A stretch of DNA of 64,000 nucleotides, taken from the NCBI GenBank assembly GCA_021732385.1, contig JAKFVA010000016.1, positions 82,369 to 146,368 of the forward strand. The letters run 5' to 3'. The notes below the pieces were generated by a model. The model searched no databases. It was not told the origin of the DNA and saw only the letters and a program-made list of their open reading frames with translations. This document shows, piece after piece, positions 19,870 to 28,255 of this stretch; the first letter of the stretch is position 1, and each line of letters starts with the position of its first letter. This stretch comes from Burkholderiales bacterium. GTDB taxonomy: Bacteria; Pseudomonadota; Gammaproteobacteria; Burkholderiales; Burkholderiaceae_C. The translations under genes were made by a program, and so were the position numbers.

Positions 19870-21138
19870 ATGGCATTGATTGTTCACAAATACGGCGGCA
19901 CCTCCATGGGCTCCACCGAGCGCATCACCAACGTCGCCAAACGGGTGGCCAAGTGGGTGCGCGCCGGCCACCAGCTGGTGGTAGTGCCCAGCGCCATGAG
20001 CGGCGAGACCAACCGCCTGCTGGCACTGGCTAAAGAGCTGGCTCCCTCGCATCCGACAGACAGCACCCAACGCGAGCTTGATGCGCTGGCCGCCACGGGC
20101 GAACAAGCCTCGTCGGCCCTGCTGGCGATTGCCTTGCAGGCGCAGGGCGTGCAGTCGGTCAGCTATGCTGGCTGGCAAGTGCCCATTAAGACCAACAGCG
20201 CCTACACCAAGGCGCGCATTGAATCGATTGACGATGTGCGCATCCGCGCCGATTTGAACGCGGGCAAGGTCGTCGTCATCACCGGCTTTCAGGGGGTTGA
20301 TGCGCAGGGCCACATCACCACGCTGGGCCGTGGCGGCTCCGACACCTCGGCGGTGGCTGTGGCAGCGGCTTTGAAGGCGCATGAATGCCTGATCTACACC
20401 GATGTCGATGGTGTCTACACCACCGACCCGCGCGTGGTGCCGCAAGCGCGCCGCCTGTCCACCGTGAGCTTTGAGGAAATGCTGGAGATGGCCAGCCTGG
20501 GCTCCAAGGTGCTGCAAATCCGCTCAGTGGAGTTTGCCGGCAAATACAAGGTCAAGCTGCGCGTGCTCTCAAGCTTTACCCCGTGGGATATTGACCTGGC
20601 CACCGAGGCTGAATCCGGCACCCTGATTACTTTTGAGGAAGACGAACAAATGGAACAAGCCGTTGTCTCTGGCATTGCCTTCAACCGCGACGAGGCCAAA
20701 ATTTCCGTGCTCGGCGTGCCCGACAAGCCCGGGATCGCCTACCAAATTCTGGGTGCCGTGGCCGACGCCAACATCGAGGTGGACATGATCATCCAGAACA
20801 CCGGCAAGGGCGGGTTGACGGATTTCAGCTTCACGGTGCACCGCAACGACTATGCGCGGGCGCTGGAGTTGCTGAAAACCAAGGTACTGCCTGATTTGGG
20901 CGCGAAGGAAGTCAATGGCGACGACCGCATCTGTAAGGTCAGCATCGTCGGCATTGGCATGCGCAGCCATGTGGGCATTGCCAGCAAGATGTTTCGCTCG
21001 CTCAGCGAGGAAGGCATCAACATTCAGATGATTTCCACCAGCGAGATCAAGACCTCGGTGGTGATTGACGAGAAATATATGGAGCTGGCCGTGCGCGCCC
21101 TGCACAAGGTGTTCGGCCTGGATCAAACCGCCGCCTAA
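19870..21138 (+). CDS. lysC: Aspartate kinase LysC
   Basis: This enzyme phosphorylates aspartate, opening the lysine, threonine and methionine pathway. The 422-residue protein starts MALIVHKYGGTSMGS, the kinase lysine motif. ITTLGRGGSDTSAVA is the catalytic loop region and YTDVDGVYTTDPR the substrate-binding region. Two C-terminal ACT domains follow (about 265-420), including SVLGVPDKPGIAYQIL and SIVGIGMRSHVGIASKMF, expected to bind lysine or threonine as feedback inhibitors. It is the single-domain type, not fused to homoserine dehydrogenase. Confidence 0.97.
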   Translation: MALIVHKYGGTSMGSTERITNVAKRVAKWVRAGHQLVVVPSAMSGETNRLLALAKELAPSHPTDSTQRELDALAATGEQASSALLAIALQAQGVQSVSYAGWQVPIKTNSAYTKARIESIDDVRIRADLNAGKVVVITGFQGVDAQGHITTLGRGGSDTSAVAVAAALKAHECLIYTDVDGVYTTDPRVVPQARRLSTVSFEEMLEMASLGSKVLQIRSVEFAGKYKVKLRVLSSFTPWDIDLATEAESGTLITFEEDEQMEQAVVSGIAFNRDEAKISVLGVPDKPGIAYQILGAVADANIEVDMIIQNTGKGGLTDFSFTVHRNDYARALELLKTKVLPDLGAKEVNGDDRICKVSIVGIGMRSHVGIASKMFRSLSEEGINIQMISTSEIKTSVVIDEKYMELAVRALHKVFGLDQTAA

Positions 21139-21145
21139 GGCCCCC

Positions 21146-21173
21146 TTGCCCGCCGCAAGGCTTGAGGCATAAT
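21146..21173 (+). promoter_or_regulatory. Sigma-70 promoter for tRNA-Ser
   Basis: TTGCCC and CATAAT are separated by 16 bases, and the -10 box ends ten bases before the mature tRNA. It lies right after the lysC stop. Confidence 0.55.
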
Positions 21174-21183
21174 TCAAAGCGCT

Positions 21184-21276
21184 GGAAACGTGACCGAGTG
21201 GCCGAAGGTGCTCCCCTGCTAAGGGAGTATGGGGTGTAGAGCCTCATCGAGGGTTCGAATCCCTCCGTTTCCGCCA
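21184..21276 (+). tRNA. tRNA-Ser(GCT)
   Basis: The acceptor arms GGAAACG and CGTTTCC pair and CCA is encoded. The anticodon loop CTGCTAA shows GCT. There is a long variable arm, as in serine tRNAs, and GGTTCGAAT in the T loop. Confidence 0.95.
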
Positions 21277-21459
21277 AATGAATCAATAAATATTTGATCA
21301 TTCGTAGATATTTTGGATTGTTTTCCAAAAAAATCAATAACTTGCGGCTAAATCAGCCCGGCATTCCGATCAAGCGCGGCTAAATGGGACGCCAAAATAG
21401 CCAGTGGTCTGTGCCGTCCGCTCGTGGCCGAAAGCGACATCCTGTGCCACCATTGCAAT

Positions 21460-22029
21460 ATGCACGTTACCGACGAACAGATTTGCAATACCATCTCAAC
21501 TCTTCTGAACTGCCGCCTGCCTACCGCTACGATTTGTCCATCTGAGGCTGCTAGAGTGATTGCACCGAACGACTGGCGGCCCCTGATGCCTCAGGTTCGC
21601 GCCGTGGCAATCAAAATGGCACACAGCGGAGTCTTAGAAATTCGCCAAGGCAATTGCTCTATAGCGCTCGACCAACCGTTGCGAGGGCCGATACGCCTAG
21701 GACTTAAGGCCCCCGCTACCTCGCTTTATCCAACAACACCTGACGGTCGCTACTTTGTGGTGCGCGGGCGGTTATGGCGCAAGACAAACCCGGATCTCCC
21801 TGCTTCTATTCGGGATGCATTGGTAAAGCAATTGATGGACGCGAGGCGGGCTCTTCGCCGAGGCCATTCCGACGCGGAGCGCAGCGCGGCGCGTGAACAG
21901 GTGGATTCCGCAAAGCGTGCGCTCGGCGAACGCGGGCCCGTGTGGTGGACAGATGGCACGCCAGACTTTAATCGCAAACTTGCAAAAAACACGCCGTATC
22001 GTGATTGGCATGCCCAGCTAACGGAATAA
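21460..22029 (+). CDS. DUF3253 protein fused to a second conserved domain
   Basis: The 189-residue product has two recognisable parts. Residues 1-80 resemble DUF3253, with TICPSEAARVIAPNDWRPLM and a final RGPIRLGL; this is a small winged-helix-like domain of unknown role. From about residue 95, DGRYFVVRGRLWRKTNPDL and GERGPVWWTDGTPDFNRKL match a short protein common in Burkholderiales that is often mislabelled 'biopolymer transporter Tol'. I know these as separate proteins, so the join looks like a fusion. The start could instead be a GTG 36 bases upstream; no clear ribosome binding site decides it. Confidence 0.7.
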   Translation: MHVTDEQICNTISTLLNCRLPTATICPSEAARVIAPNDWRPLMPQVRAVAIKMAHSGVLEIRQGNCSIALDQPLRGPIRLGLKAPATSLYPTTPDGRYFVVRGRLWRKTNPDLPASIRDALVKQLMDARRALRRGHSDAERSAAREQVDSAKRALGERGPVWWTDGTPDFNRKLAKNTPYRDWHAQLTE

Positions 22030-22364
22030 AGCGCGCCGTAAAGGCCTGAGCCAGAAGGACATCGTTAAGCGCAACAACGTCCTGGTGTCCACCCTCCTTC
22101 TTTCCCCCAATCACATCATTTGCCCGCCAAGTGCTGGGTGTCAACTTTTACGCCCTGGTTTGCCCCCCACCCGTGAAATTGGTGTTTACCGCCACTATTT
22201 CACCAGCTCACTCTGTGCGCCACACAACGATGGCGCGCCGTCTGCCCTGCCAAAGATACCGCTCATCTATCTGACGCATCTAGAGGCAGGTTCTGCTTCG
22301 TTGCAGAAGCCCGCGCTTGCACAATACGTTACATACGCTTTCAGTTTCAGGGAATGCAAGCAAC
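22030..22364. other. Intergenic gap without recognisable gene
   Basis: This 335-base stretch has no convincing open frame, RNA gene or strong hairpin. A leader for the following hydrolase is possible. Confidence 0.5.
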
Positions 22365-23369
22365 ATGACCGATTTCATTTCTCGTCGCGCATTCACTAAC
22401 TTCAGTTTAGGTACGCTGGGGGCACTGGCTATATCAGCATCAGTGCAGGCGCAAACGCCCATTACCCGGGAAGCGGTCTGGGCCGATATGCAAAGCGATC
22501 GCGAGATTCCCATTTTGATGCGCTGGCCGGCCGGGCAAGGCCGCTGCGGTATGGTGATTTACTCACATGGTTTGGGCGGTAGCCGAGCCGGTGGCGACTA
22601 CTGGGGCCAGGCCTGGGCCGAGGCCGGTTTGGCGGTGATTCATGTTCAACACCCCGGCAGTGACGTTAACTTGTGGCGCAGTGCTAACCCGACAAAAGCA
22701 CTTAAAGATGCCGCCTCAGCGCGCGAATTTGCCGCTCGCGTGTCGGATATTCGGTTTGTTCTTGGCGAGGTGGAGCGCCGCCAAAAACAGGGCCAAGCTG
22801 ACTTTGCCCGGGTGCGGCTGGACGCGGTCGGCATGGCGGGGCATTCGTTTGGCGCGCAAACCACGCAGGCACTGGCGGGCCAGCGTTATGCGGCCAGCCA
22901 AGCCAACCTGATTGAGCCGCGCTTCAAGGCGTTTGCCGCATTCAGCCCTAATGCCGGTCCGGAGCGCAACCGCCTGAGCCCGGAAGAGCAGTTTGGCGAC
23001 ATCAAGCGCCCGTTTATTTGTTTAACCGGCAGTCTTGATGGTGACCCGTTTGGCAGCTTCAAAACGCCTGAGCCCCGCGTGGCGGTGTTTGACGGCATGG
23101 CGGCGGGCAGCAAAGCCCTGCTAGTGCTTGACCGGGCCGACCACGGCACTTTTGCCGGTATCAGCAAGCCGCTGGCTACCAATGGCCCCGCTGCCGCGGT
23201 GCTGCGCCGTGAATCCGCAAGCCTGGCACTGGAGCCGCAGCACCACGCGCTGATGGCGCAAATCACCGCCACCTGGTGGGCGGCGCATCTGCTGGGCGAT
23301 GCCCGGGCCTCGGCCTCGCTGCTGATGCCGCCCAAGCTGGCCGCTGCTGACGTTTGGCGCATCAAGTAA
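22365..23369 (+). CDS. Exported alpha/beta-hydrolase, dienelactone/PAF-AH-like
   Basis: The 334-residue product starts MTDFISRRAFTNFSLG, a twin-arginine-like signal followed by a hydrophobic run ending ASVQAQ near residue 30. The hydrolase fold shows VIYSHGLGGSRAG (oxyanion region), MAGHSFGAQT with the nucleophile Ser (about 162), a probable acid in LTGSLDGDPF and His in DRADHGTF. This resembles platelet-activating-factor acetylhydrolase or dienelactone-hydrolase relatives. The substrate is not known. A start 48 bases upstream would add residues before the signal peptide and was rejected. Confidence 0.78.
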   Translation: MTDFISRRAFTNFSLGTLGALAISASVQAQTPITREAVWADMQSDREIPILMRWPAGQGRCGMVIYSHGLGGSRAGGDYWGQAWAEAGLAVIHVQHPGSDVNLWRSANPTKALKDAASAREFAARVSDIRFVLGEVERRQKQGQADFARVRLDAVGMAGHSFGAQTTQALAGQRYAASQANLIEPRFKAFAAFSPNAGPERNRLSPEEQFGDIKRPFICLTGSLDGDPFGSFKTPEPRVAVFDGMAAGSKALLVLDRADHGTFAGISKPLATNGPAAAVLRRESASLALEPQHHALMAQITATWWAAHLLGDARASASLLMPPKLAAADVWRIK

Positions 23370-23404
23370 GCGTAACCACCCGCAGGACGGGTTCATAAAC
23401 GCAA

Positions 23405-23860
23405 TCAGTCGTCTACCGAGGCGCTCCAGCGGCTGCCCCAGCCCTGGCTGGCTTGCGCCAAGTCACGCCGGTCGCGCTTGGTAGGGCGGCCGTGCAATTG
23501 GCTCAAAGCGGGTTCGCTCCCCTGGCGCAGGACTTGCGCCGCGGCCAGGCGCTGGGCCAGGCTCTCGGGCGTTTCCGCATACCAGGTTTGCGCAATGGCC
23601 GCAGCAGCGCGGTTGCCGCTTAAACCCAAGACTTGAATAGTACGTATGCCCTGGCTGGGCTGGCGCATGCTGATGACGTCGCCCAGACGAACCTCGCGCG
23701 AGGCTTTGGCCACCAGCTCATTCACCAGCACCCGGCCCTTGCCAATTTCTTCGGTGGCCAGGCTGCGGGTTTTGTAAAAACGTGCAGCCCAGAGCCATTT
23801 GTCCAGACGCACTGATGATGCGGGCGAGGCAGCGGGCGGAAAATTGGTAGTGCGTTTCAA
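23405..23860 (-). CDS. hslR: Heat-shock protein Hsp15 (S4 domain)
   Basis: Hsp15 binds stalled 50S subunits still carrying nascent chains. The 151-residue product has the S4 RNA-binding domain, starting VRLDKWLWAARFYKTRSLA and continuing GKGRVLVNELVAKASREVRLGD. A basic C-terminal part ends PTKRDRRDLAQ, as in E. coli HslR. The apparent start is TTG, with the frame open further upstream, so the true N-terminus is uncertain. It lies 77 bases downstream of hemH in the same direction. Confidence 0.88.
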   Translation of the reverse strand: MKRTTNFPPAASPASSVRLDKWLWAARFYKTRSLATEEIGKGRVLVNELVAKASREVRLGDVISMRQPSQGIRTIQVLGLSGNRAAAAIAQTWYAETPESLAQRLAAAQVLRQGSEPALSQLHGRPTKRDRRDLAQASQGWGSRWSASVDD

Positions 23861-23937
23861 GCGTGGGTCTTCCAGCTTGGGGTCGTGCTGCGTGGGTTGC
23901 AGGCAGTTGGGGGTGGTTGCTGCGTGGTTGCGCAGGC

Positions 23938-25047
23938 TTACTGGCTGGCACCCAGCGCCAGCGCGGCTTCGCGCGAGCGGCCCAAGGCCTGGGCATTGGC
24001 CGCCGGGTCAGCGCGCGTGGGCCAGCCGCCCAGGTGCTGGCTGGCAATGTCGGCCAGCGCAGCTATCCAGGGGCCGCTGTCGTTCAGGCAGGGAATATAG
24101 GCAAAGTCTTTGCCACCCGACTCCATGAAAGCGTGGCGGCCCTCCATCGCAATTTCTTCCAGTGTTTCCAGGCAGTCGCTGACAAAGCCGGGGCACACCA
24201 CGTCCAGCCGCCCTTGCAGCTTGGGTGCCAGCGCGCGCAGCGTGGGTTCTGTGTAGGGCTCCAGCCATTTGGCCTTGCCAAAGCGCGACTGGAACGTGAC
24301 GCTGTATTCCCCCTTGTGCAGACCCAGCTCCTGGGCCAGCAGGCGCGCGGTTTTATGGCACTCGCAGTGGTAGGGGTCACCCAGGTGCAGGGTGCGCTCA
24401 GGCACGCCATGAAAGCTCATCAGCAAATGCGCGGCCCGCCCTTGGCTATGCCAGTGGCCCTGAATGCGCGCGGCCAGCGCGGCAATGTAGCCGGGGTGGT
24501 CGTGGTAGTGGTTGACAAAGCGCAGCTCGGGCACGCGCCGGGTTTTGCTGGCCCAGGCATACACGGCATCAAACACGCTGGCACTGGTGGCGCTGGCGTA
24601 CTGCGGGTAGGCTGGCAGCACCAGCACGCGGGTTGCACCAGTGGCTTTCAAAGCGTCCAGCGCTTGGGCAATTGAAGGCTGGCCATAGCGCATGGCGCAA
24701 CGCACCTGCACGCGGTGACCCGCTTGGCTGAGCTGGGTTTGCAGCAGCGCCGTTTGCTGCTGGGTCCAGGCCATTAACGGCGAGCCTTGTGGTGTCCAAA
24801 TGCTGGCGTATTTGGCCGCCGACTTGGCGGGCCGCAGCCGCAAAATAATGCCGTGCAAGATGGGCCACCACAGCAGTTTGGGGATTTCCACCACGCGGTG
24901 GTCGCTTAAAAATTCAGCCAGGTAGGTGCGCAAGGCGGCTGGCGTGGGAGCTTGGGGCGTGCCCAGATTGCACAGCAGCACGGCGGTATGCGGCGCGCTG
25001 CCGTGCGCAAAAGCCGGCTCGGCCTGAAAAGGGTTGGGTAATGCCAT
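23938..25047 (-). CDS. hemH: Ferrochelatase HemH
   Basis: HemH inserts ferrous iron into protoporphyrin IX, the last step of protohaem synthesis, on the inner membrane. The 369-residue product shows AVLLCNLGTPQAP near residue 23 and the catalytic His region MSFHGVPERTLHLGD. YHCECHKTARLLAQELGL contains cysteines at positions often seen in betaproteobacterial enzymes. VVCPGFVSDCLETLEEIAME is the C-terminal signature. It is divergent from a HAD phosphatase gene, the two frames nearly touching. Confidence 0.96.
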   Translation of the reverse strand: MALPNPFQAEPAFAHGSAPHTAVLLCNLGTPQAPTPAALRTYLAEFLSDHRVVEIPKLLWWPILHGIILRLRPAKSAAKYASIWTPQGSPLMAWTQQQTALLQTQLSQAGHRVQVRCAMRYGQPSIAQALDALKATGATRVLVLPAYPQYASATSASVFDAVYAWASKTRRVPELRFVNHYHDHPGYIAALAARIQGHWHSQGRAAHLLMSFHGVPERTLHLGDPYHCECHKTARLLAQELGLHKGEYSVTFQSRFGKAKWLEPYTEPTLRALAPKLQGRLDVVCPGFVSDCLETLEEIAMEGRHAFMESGGKDFAYIPCLNDSGPWIAALADIASQHLGGWPTRADPAANAQALGRSREAALALGASQ

Positions 25048-25066
25048 GCGTTATTCTCACGCACTC

Positions 25067-25771
25067 ATGTTGGACATTTCCCGCATCAAGGCAATAACCC
25101 TCGACCTAGACGATACGCTATGGCCGATTGAGCCCACCATTGAACGTGCTGAGGCGGCCCTGCAAGAGTGGCTGGCGCAGCACGCGCCCATGACGGCAGC
25201 GTTGTATTCCAGCACTGAGGCCATCACGGCTATTCGCCGGTATGTGGCGCAAGCGCGCCCTGAACTGCGCCACAACCTGAGCGCGCTGCGTCGCGAATCG
25301 ATTCGGCTGGCGCTGTACCGCGCCGGCGAGAACCCGCTGTTGGCCAATGCCGCCTTTGAGGTGTTTTTTGCTGCGCGCCAGCAAGTGGTGCTGTATGACG
25401 ATGCCGCCGCCTGCCTGCGTTTTTTAAGTGAGCGCTACCCAGTGGTGGCGCTGTCCAACGGCAACGCCGATGTGCAGCGCGTGGGCATTGGCGCGTACTT
25501 TTCAGCCGCCATCAGCGCCAGCGAATTTGGTTGCAAGAAGCCCGACCCGCAGATTTTTTTTGCAGCAGCAGGTGCCACCGGCTTCCTGCCCAGCCAGGTG
25601 CTGCATGTGGGCGACGACCAAGTGCAAGACATTTTGGGCGCCATGAACGCCGGGCTGCAAGCCGCCTGGCTCAACCGCAGCGGCGCGCCTTGGAAGCACG
25701 AACAAGAGCCGCAAGTGCAGGTGCCCAATTTGACAGCCTTGTGCGCGCTTTTGAGTGCGAGCGCTGATTAA
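25067..25771 (+). CDS. HAD-family hydrolase
   Basis: This 234-residue phosphatase-like protein has the HAD nucleophile motif TLDLDDTLWPIEP (residues 9-21), motif II in VVALSNGNADVQRVGI, and motifs III/IV in FGCKKPDPQIF and VLHVGDDQVQDILGAMNAG. An all-alpha cap lies between motifs I and II. The chosen ATG (MLDISRIK) is 33 bases inside the longest frame, which would overlap hemH. Many relatives remove phosphate from nucleotides or sugars; no specific substrate can be named. Confidence 0.85.
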   Translation: MLDISRIKAITLDLDDTLWPIEPTIERAEAALQEWLAQHAPMTAALYSSTEAITAIRRYVAQARPELRHNLSALRRESIRLALYRAGENPLLANAAFEVFFAARQQVVLYDDAAACLRFLSERYPVVALSNGNADVQRVGIGAYFSAAISASEFGCKKPDPQIFFAAAGATGFLPSQVLHVGDDQVQDILGAMNAGLQAAWLNRSGAPWKHEQEPQVQVPNLTALCALLSASAD

Positions 25772-26000
25772 ATTGATAGCAAAAAACCATAGCAGTACCC
25801 GCACGTGGGCATTAGCTAAAACGCAGTTTTAATGCTTAAAAAATGCCATTTTTTCAGATTTTGGCTAAAAGTACCTCGTCATGGCGTCCAAACAGCCAAG
25901 CTAAGTCGATTTTCAAGCTTTTTTGCCTTTTTTATGTGCCAAAAATGGCTTTAGACCAATGAATACGTGCGGGTAGCGCTATCACAAAATACTACTGATT
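25770..26000. repeat. Dispersed intergenic repeat, copy C (MITE-like)
   Basis: The left end reads ATTGATAGC...ATAGCAGTACCCGCAC and the right end GTGCGGGTAGCGCTATCAC; these are inverted copies of each other apart from small changes. The interior contains CTTAAAAAATGCCATTTTTT, shared with copies A and D. It separates two convergent genes and may act as their terminator. Confidence 0.75.
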
Positions 26001-26010
26001 CAGTAGCAAA

Positions 26011-26865
26011 CTAGCCCAGCCGCCCCAGCGCCTGCACTTGCCAGGCCAGCCACAGTTTGCGCAGCGGCGTGAGCGCCAAGCGCTGGTGCAGCACGGCAAA
26101 CTGGCTGGCTTCTATCTCGTGCAGCAAGCTGCGGTTAATGCGCGCCAGAATCAGGCCGGGTTTTTGGGCGCGGCGGTCGGCGCTGGGCAGCAGCGCCAGC
26201 GCTTCGTCAAACAGCCGGTGCGCGCGCTGTGCCTGAAAAGCCATCAGGGCGGTAAAGCGTTCCGACGGCTCGCGTTTAAGGATCTCGTGCGCCTTTACAT
26301 CGAATTGCTGCAGTTCATTGACCGGCAGGTAAATGCGCCCTTGCCGTGCGTGCGCGCCCACGTCGCGAATCAGGTGGGTGAGCTTCAGTGCCTGGCCCAG
26401 GTGCTGGGCCCAGGTGCTGGTGGCGTTGTCGGTTTGGCCGCACAGCCGCGCCATGGCCTGGGTGGCTGCGCCGCCGCTTAGCTGCGTATAGCGCTGCAAG
26501 GCGGCAAAGTCGAGGTAACGGTTTTGCGCCAGGTCCATCTGGCCCGCTTCAACCAGCGCTTGCAGCTGCCCCTGCTCAATGCGAAATTGCGTCACCGAAG
26601 GCATCAGCGCTTTGAGCAACGGATGGCTGGGCTGGCCTTGCCAGGCGTGGGCCACTTCGGTCTGCCACCAGGCCAGCTTGGCGTGCGCCAGTTGCGGGTC
26701 GCTCACAGCATGGGCCACGCTGCCTATTTCATGGCAAAGCGCGTACAGCGCAGCGGCGGCAGAGTGCTTGGCAGGCGGTAAAAAGAGCAGCGCGTAATGC
26801 GTGCTGCTACCTGGCGCAGGGCCTTTTTGCTGCACATAGGGCGGGGCGGTGGGGGCGGGCGTCAT
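26011..26865 (-). CDS. Squalene/phytoene synthase-like protein with degenerate Asp motifs
   Basis: The 284-residue sequence aligns along its length with HpnD/phytoene-synthase proteins: YVQQKGPAPGSSTHYALLFL, AALYALCHEI, KLAWWQTEV, LTHLIRDVGAHARQGRIYL. In active enzymes the first Asp-rich motif (residues 46-54) carries DDVVDE or similar; here it reads GSVAHA, without any acidic residue. In the second motif the downstream Asp is His (DVGAH). Prenyl-transfer activity is therefore doubtful; a non-catalytic role, as in the NDUFAF6 relatives, is possible. The start is the ATG before family-like sequence. It diverges from the efflux operon. Confidence 0.8.
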   Translation of the reverse strand: MTPAPTAPPYVQQKGPAPGSSTHYALLFLPPAKHSAAAALYALCHEIGSVAHAVSDPQLAHAKLAWWQTEVAHAWQGQPSHPLLKALMPSVTQFRIEQGQLQALVEAGQMDLAQNRYLDFAALQRYTQLSGGAATQAMARLCGQTDNATSTWAQHLGQALKLTHLIRDVGAHARQGRIYLPVNELQQFDVKAHEILKREPSERFTALMAFQAQRAHRLFDEALALLPSADRRAQKPGLILARINRSLLHEIEASQFAVLHQRLALTPLRKLWLAWQVQALGRLG

Positions 26866-26906
26866 GGGTTGGATTGTTGCGCACCTGCGCCGGGCAGCTT
26901 GCAGGC

Positions 26907-26955
26907 TTGACAAAGCCCAATCCATCGCCTAGATTACTAACCAGTCAGTCACTAA
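26907..26955 (+). promoter_or_regulatory. Promoter with TetR-type operator for the RND operon
   Basis: TTGACA and TAGATT are 17 bases apart. An imperfect palindrome of 22 bases (TTACTAACCAG plus an inverted half ending CACTAA) starts within the -10 box, at 26934. The CTAACCAGTCAG-like core resembles operators of TetR-family efflux repressors. No TetR gene is in this neighbourhood. Confidence 0.55.
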
Positions 26956-27000
26956 AGCGGTTATTTCTGGCTTTAACTCTATTTTTCAAGCGACTCTGCC

Positions 27001-28248
27001 ATGCCAAAACTCCCTCAATTGCTGGTGCTTGCCAGCCTTGCCGCCTTGCTAGCAGGCTGTTCCAAATCCGAGACAACGCCTGAGCCGGTGCGCGCCATCA
27101 AGGTCATTACTGTGGGGCTGGGTGATTACCAAAGCGGGCGCGAGTACGCCGGGGAGGTTCGTGCGCGGGTTGAGTCGCGACTGGGTTTTCGGGTAGCGGG
27201 CAAGCTGCTCAAGCGCCAGGCGGAGTTGGGCCAGCATGTAAAAGCCGGGCAGGTGCTGGCGCAGCTTGACGCCAAAGACTACCAGCTGGCCGCCGATGCC
27301 GCCAAGGCCCAGGTGGCCGCAGCCGCCACCAACCGCGACTTGGCCGCCGCCGATTTCAAGCGCTTTAAAGAACTGCGGGAGCAAAACTTCATCAGCGGGG
27401 CCGAGCTGGAGCGGCGCGAAACCACATTGAAAGCGGCGCAAGCCAGCCTGGAGCAGGCCCAGGCGCAACTGGCCAGCCAGGGCAACCAGACCGGGTATGC
27501 CAACCTTGTGGCCGACGTGGCGGGTGTGGTCACAGCCATAGAGGCCGAGCCCGGCCAGGTGCTGGCTGCTGGTGCACCCGTGCTGCGGCTGGCGCAAGAC
27601 GGTGTGCGCGACGTGGTGTTTGCCGTGCCGGAAGACCAGGTGACAACCATTGCCGTGGGCACGCGCATGGGTGTGCGCCTGTGGGCGGGCAACACCAGTG
27701 TCAGTGGCGTGGTGCGCGAGGTGGCCGCCAGCGCCGACCCGGTCACCCGCACCTATGGCGTCAAGCTGGCGCTCGAGCTTGCCCCCGGCGGCACAAACAC
27801 CGATGTAAACGCCAATGCGCTGACACAGCTTGCGGCGCTGGGCAGCACTGTGTTTGTTTCGCTGGATGCGCCCGGTGGCGGGCCGGTGGCTGCCGCGGCG
27901 GCGCAGGCTGCCAAAGCCCAAGTCATCAAGCTGCCCACCAGCGCTTTGCTGCGCGCGGGCGACAGCACCAGCGTTTGGGTGCTGGACGCGAGCAGTATGA
28001 CCGTGAAACAGCAGCCGGTGGTGGTGGCCGGTGCCGATGGCAACGAGGTGGTGATTGCCAGCGGTTTGCAGCCCGGCATGCAAGTGGCCGTGGCCGGTGT
28101 GCATGTGCTGGCACAAGGGCAAAAAGTCAGTCTCTATCAGCCAAAAAATGCGCCAAATCCAGCCCCCGTGCAGGCAGGAAAAGCGGGTATTGCTATTCCA
28201 TCCATAGCAGCGTCGGTGGCAGCAAATGCCACGGCGTTGGCCAAGTGA
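27001..28248 (+). CDS. RND efflux periplasmic adaptor (MFP) lipoprotein
   Basis: The 415-residue adaptor starts with a lipoprotein signal (LASLAALLAGC, Cys at residue 20), so it should be anchored in the inner membrane facing the periplasm. The barrel-sandwich lipoyl halves are present (ESRLGFRVAGKLLKRQAELG and VAGVVTAIEAEPGQVLAAGA), with an alpha hairpin between them (about 100-160). A beta barrel and membrane-proximal domain follow, with SALLRAGDSTSVWVLD. It is followed eight bases later by the pump gene. No outer-membrane channel gene is nearby. Confidence 0.9.
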   Translation: MPKLPQLLVLASLAALLAGCSKSETTPEPVRAIKVITVGLGDYQSGREYAGEVRARVESRLGFRVAGKLLKRQAELGQHVKAGQVLAQLDAKDYQLAADAAKAQVAAAATNRDLAAADFKRFKELREQNFISGAELERRETTLKAAQASLEQAQAQLASQGNQTGYANLVADVAGVVTAIEAEPGQVLAAGAPVLRLAQDGVRDVVFAVPEDQVTTIAVGTRMGVRLWAGNTSVSGVVREVAASADPVTRTYGVKLALELAPGGTNTDVNANALTQLAALGSTVFVSLDAPGGGPVAAAAAQAAKAQVIKLPTSALLRAGDSTSVWVLDASSMTVKQQPVVVAGADGNEVVIASGLQPGMQVAVAGVHVLAQGQKVSLYQPKNAPNPAPVQAGKAGIAIPSIAASVAANATALAK

Positions 28249-28255
28249 GGCGGCC

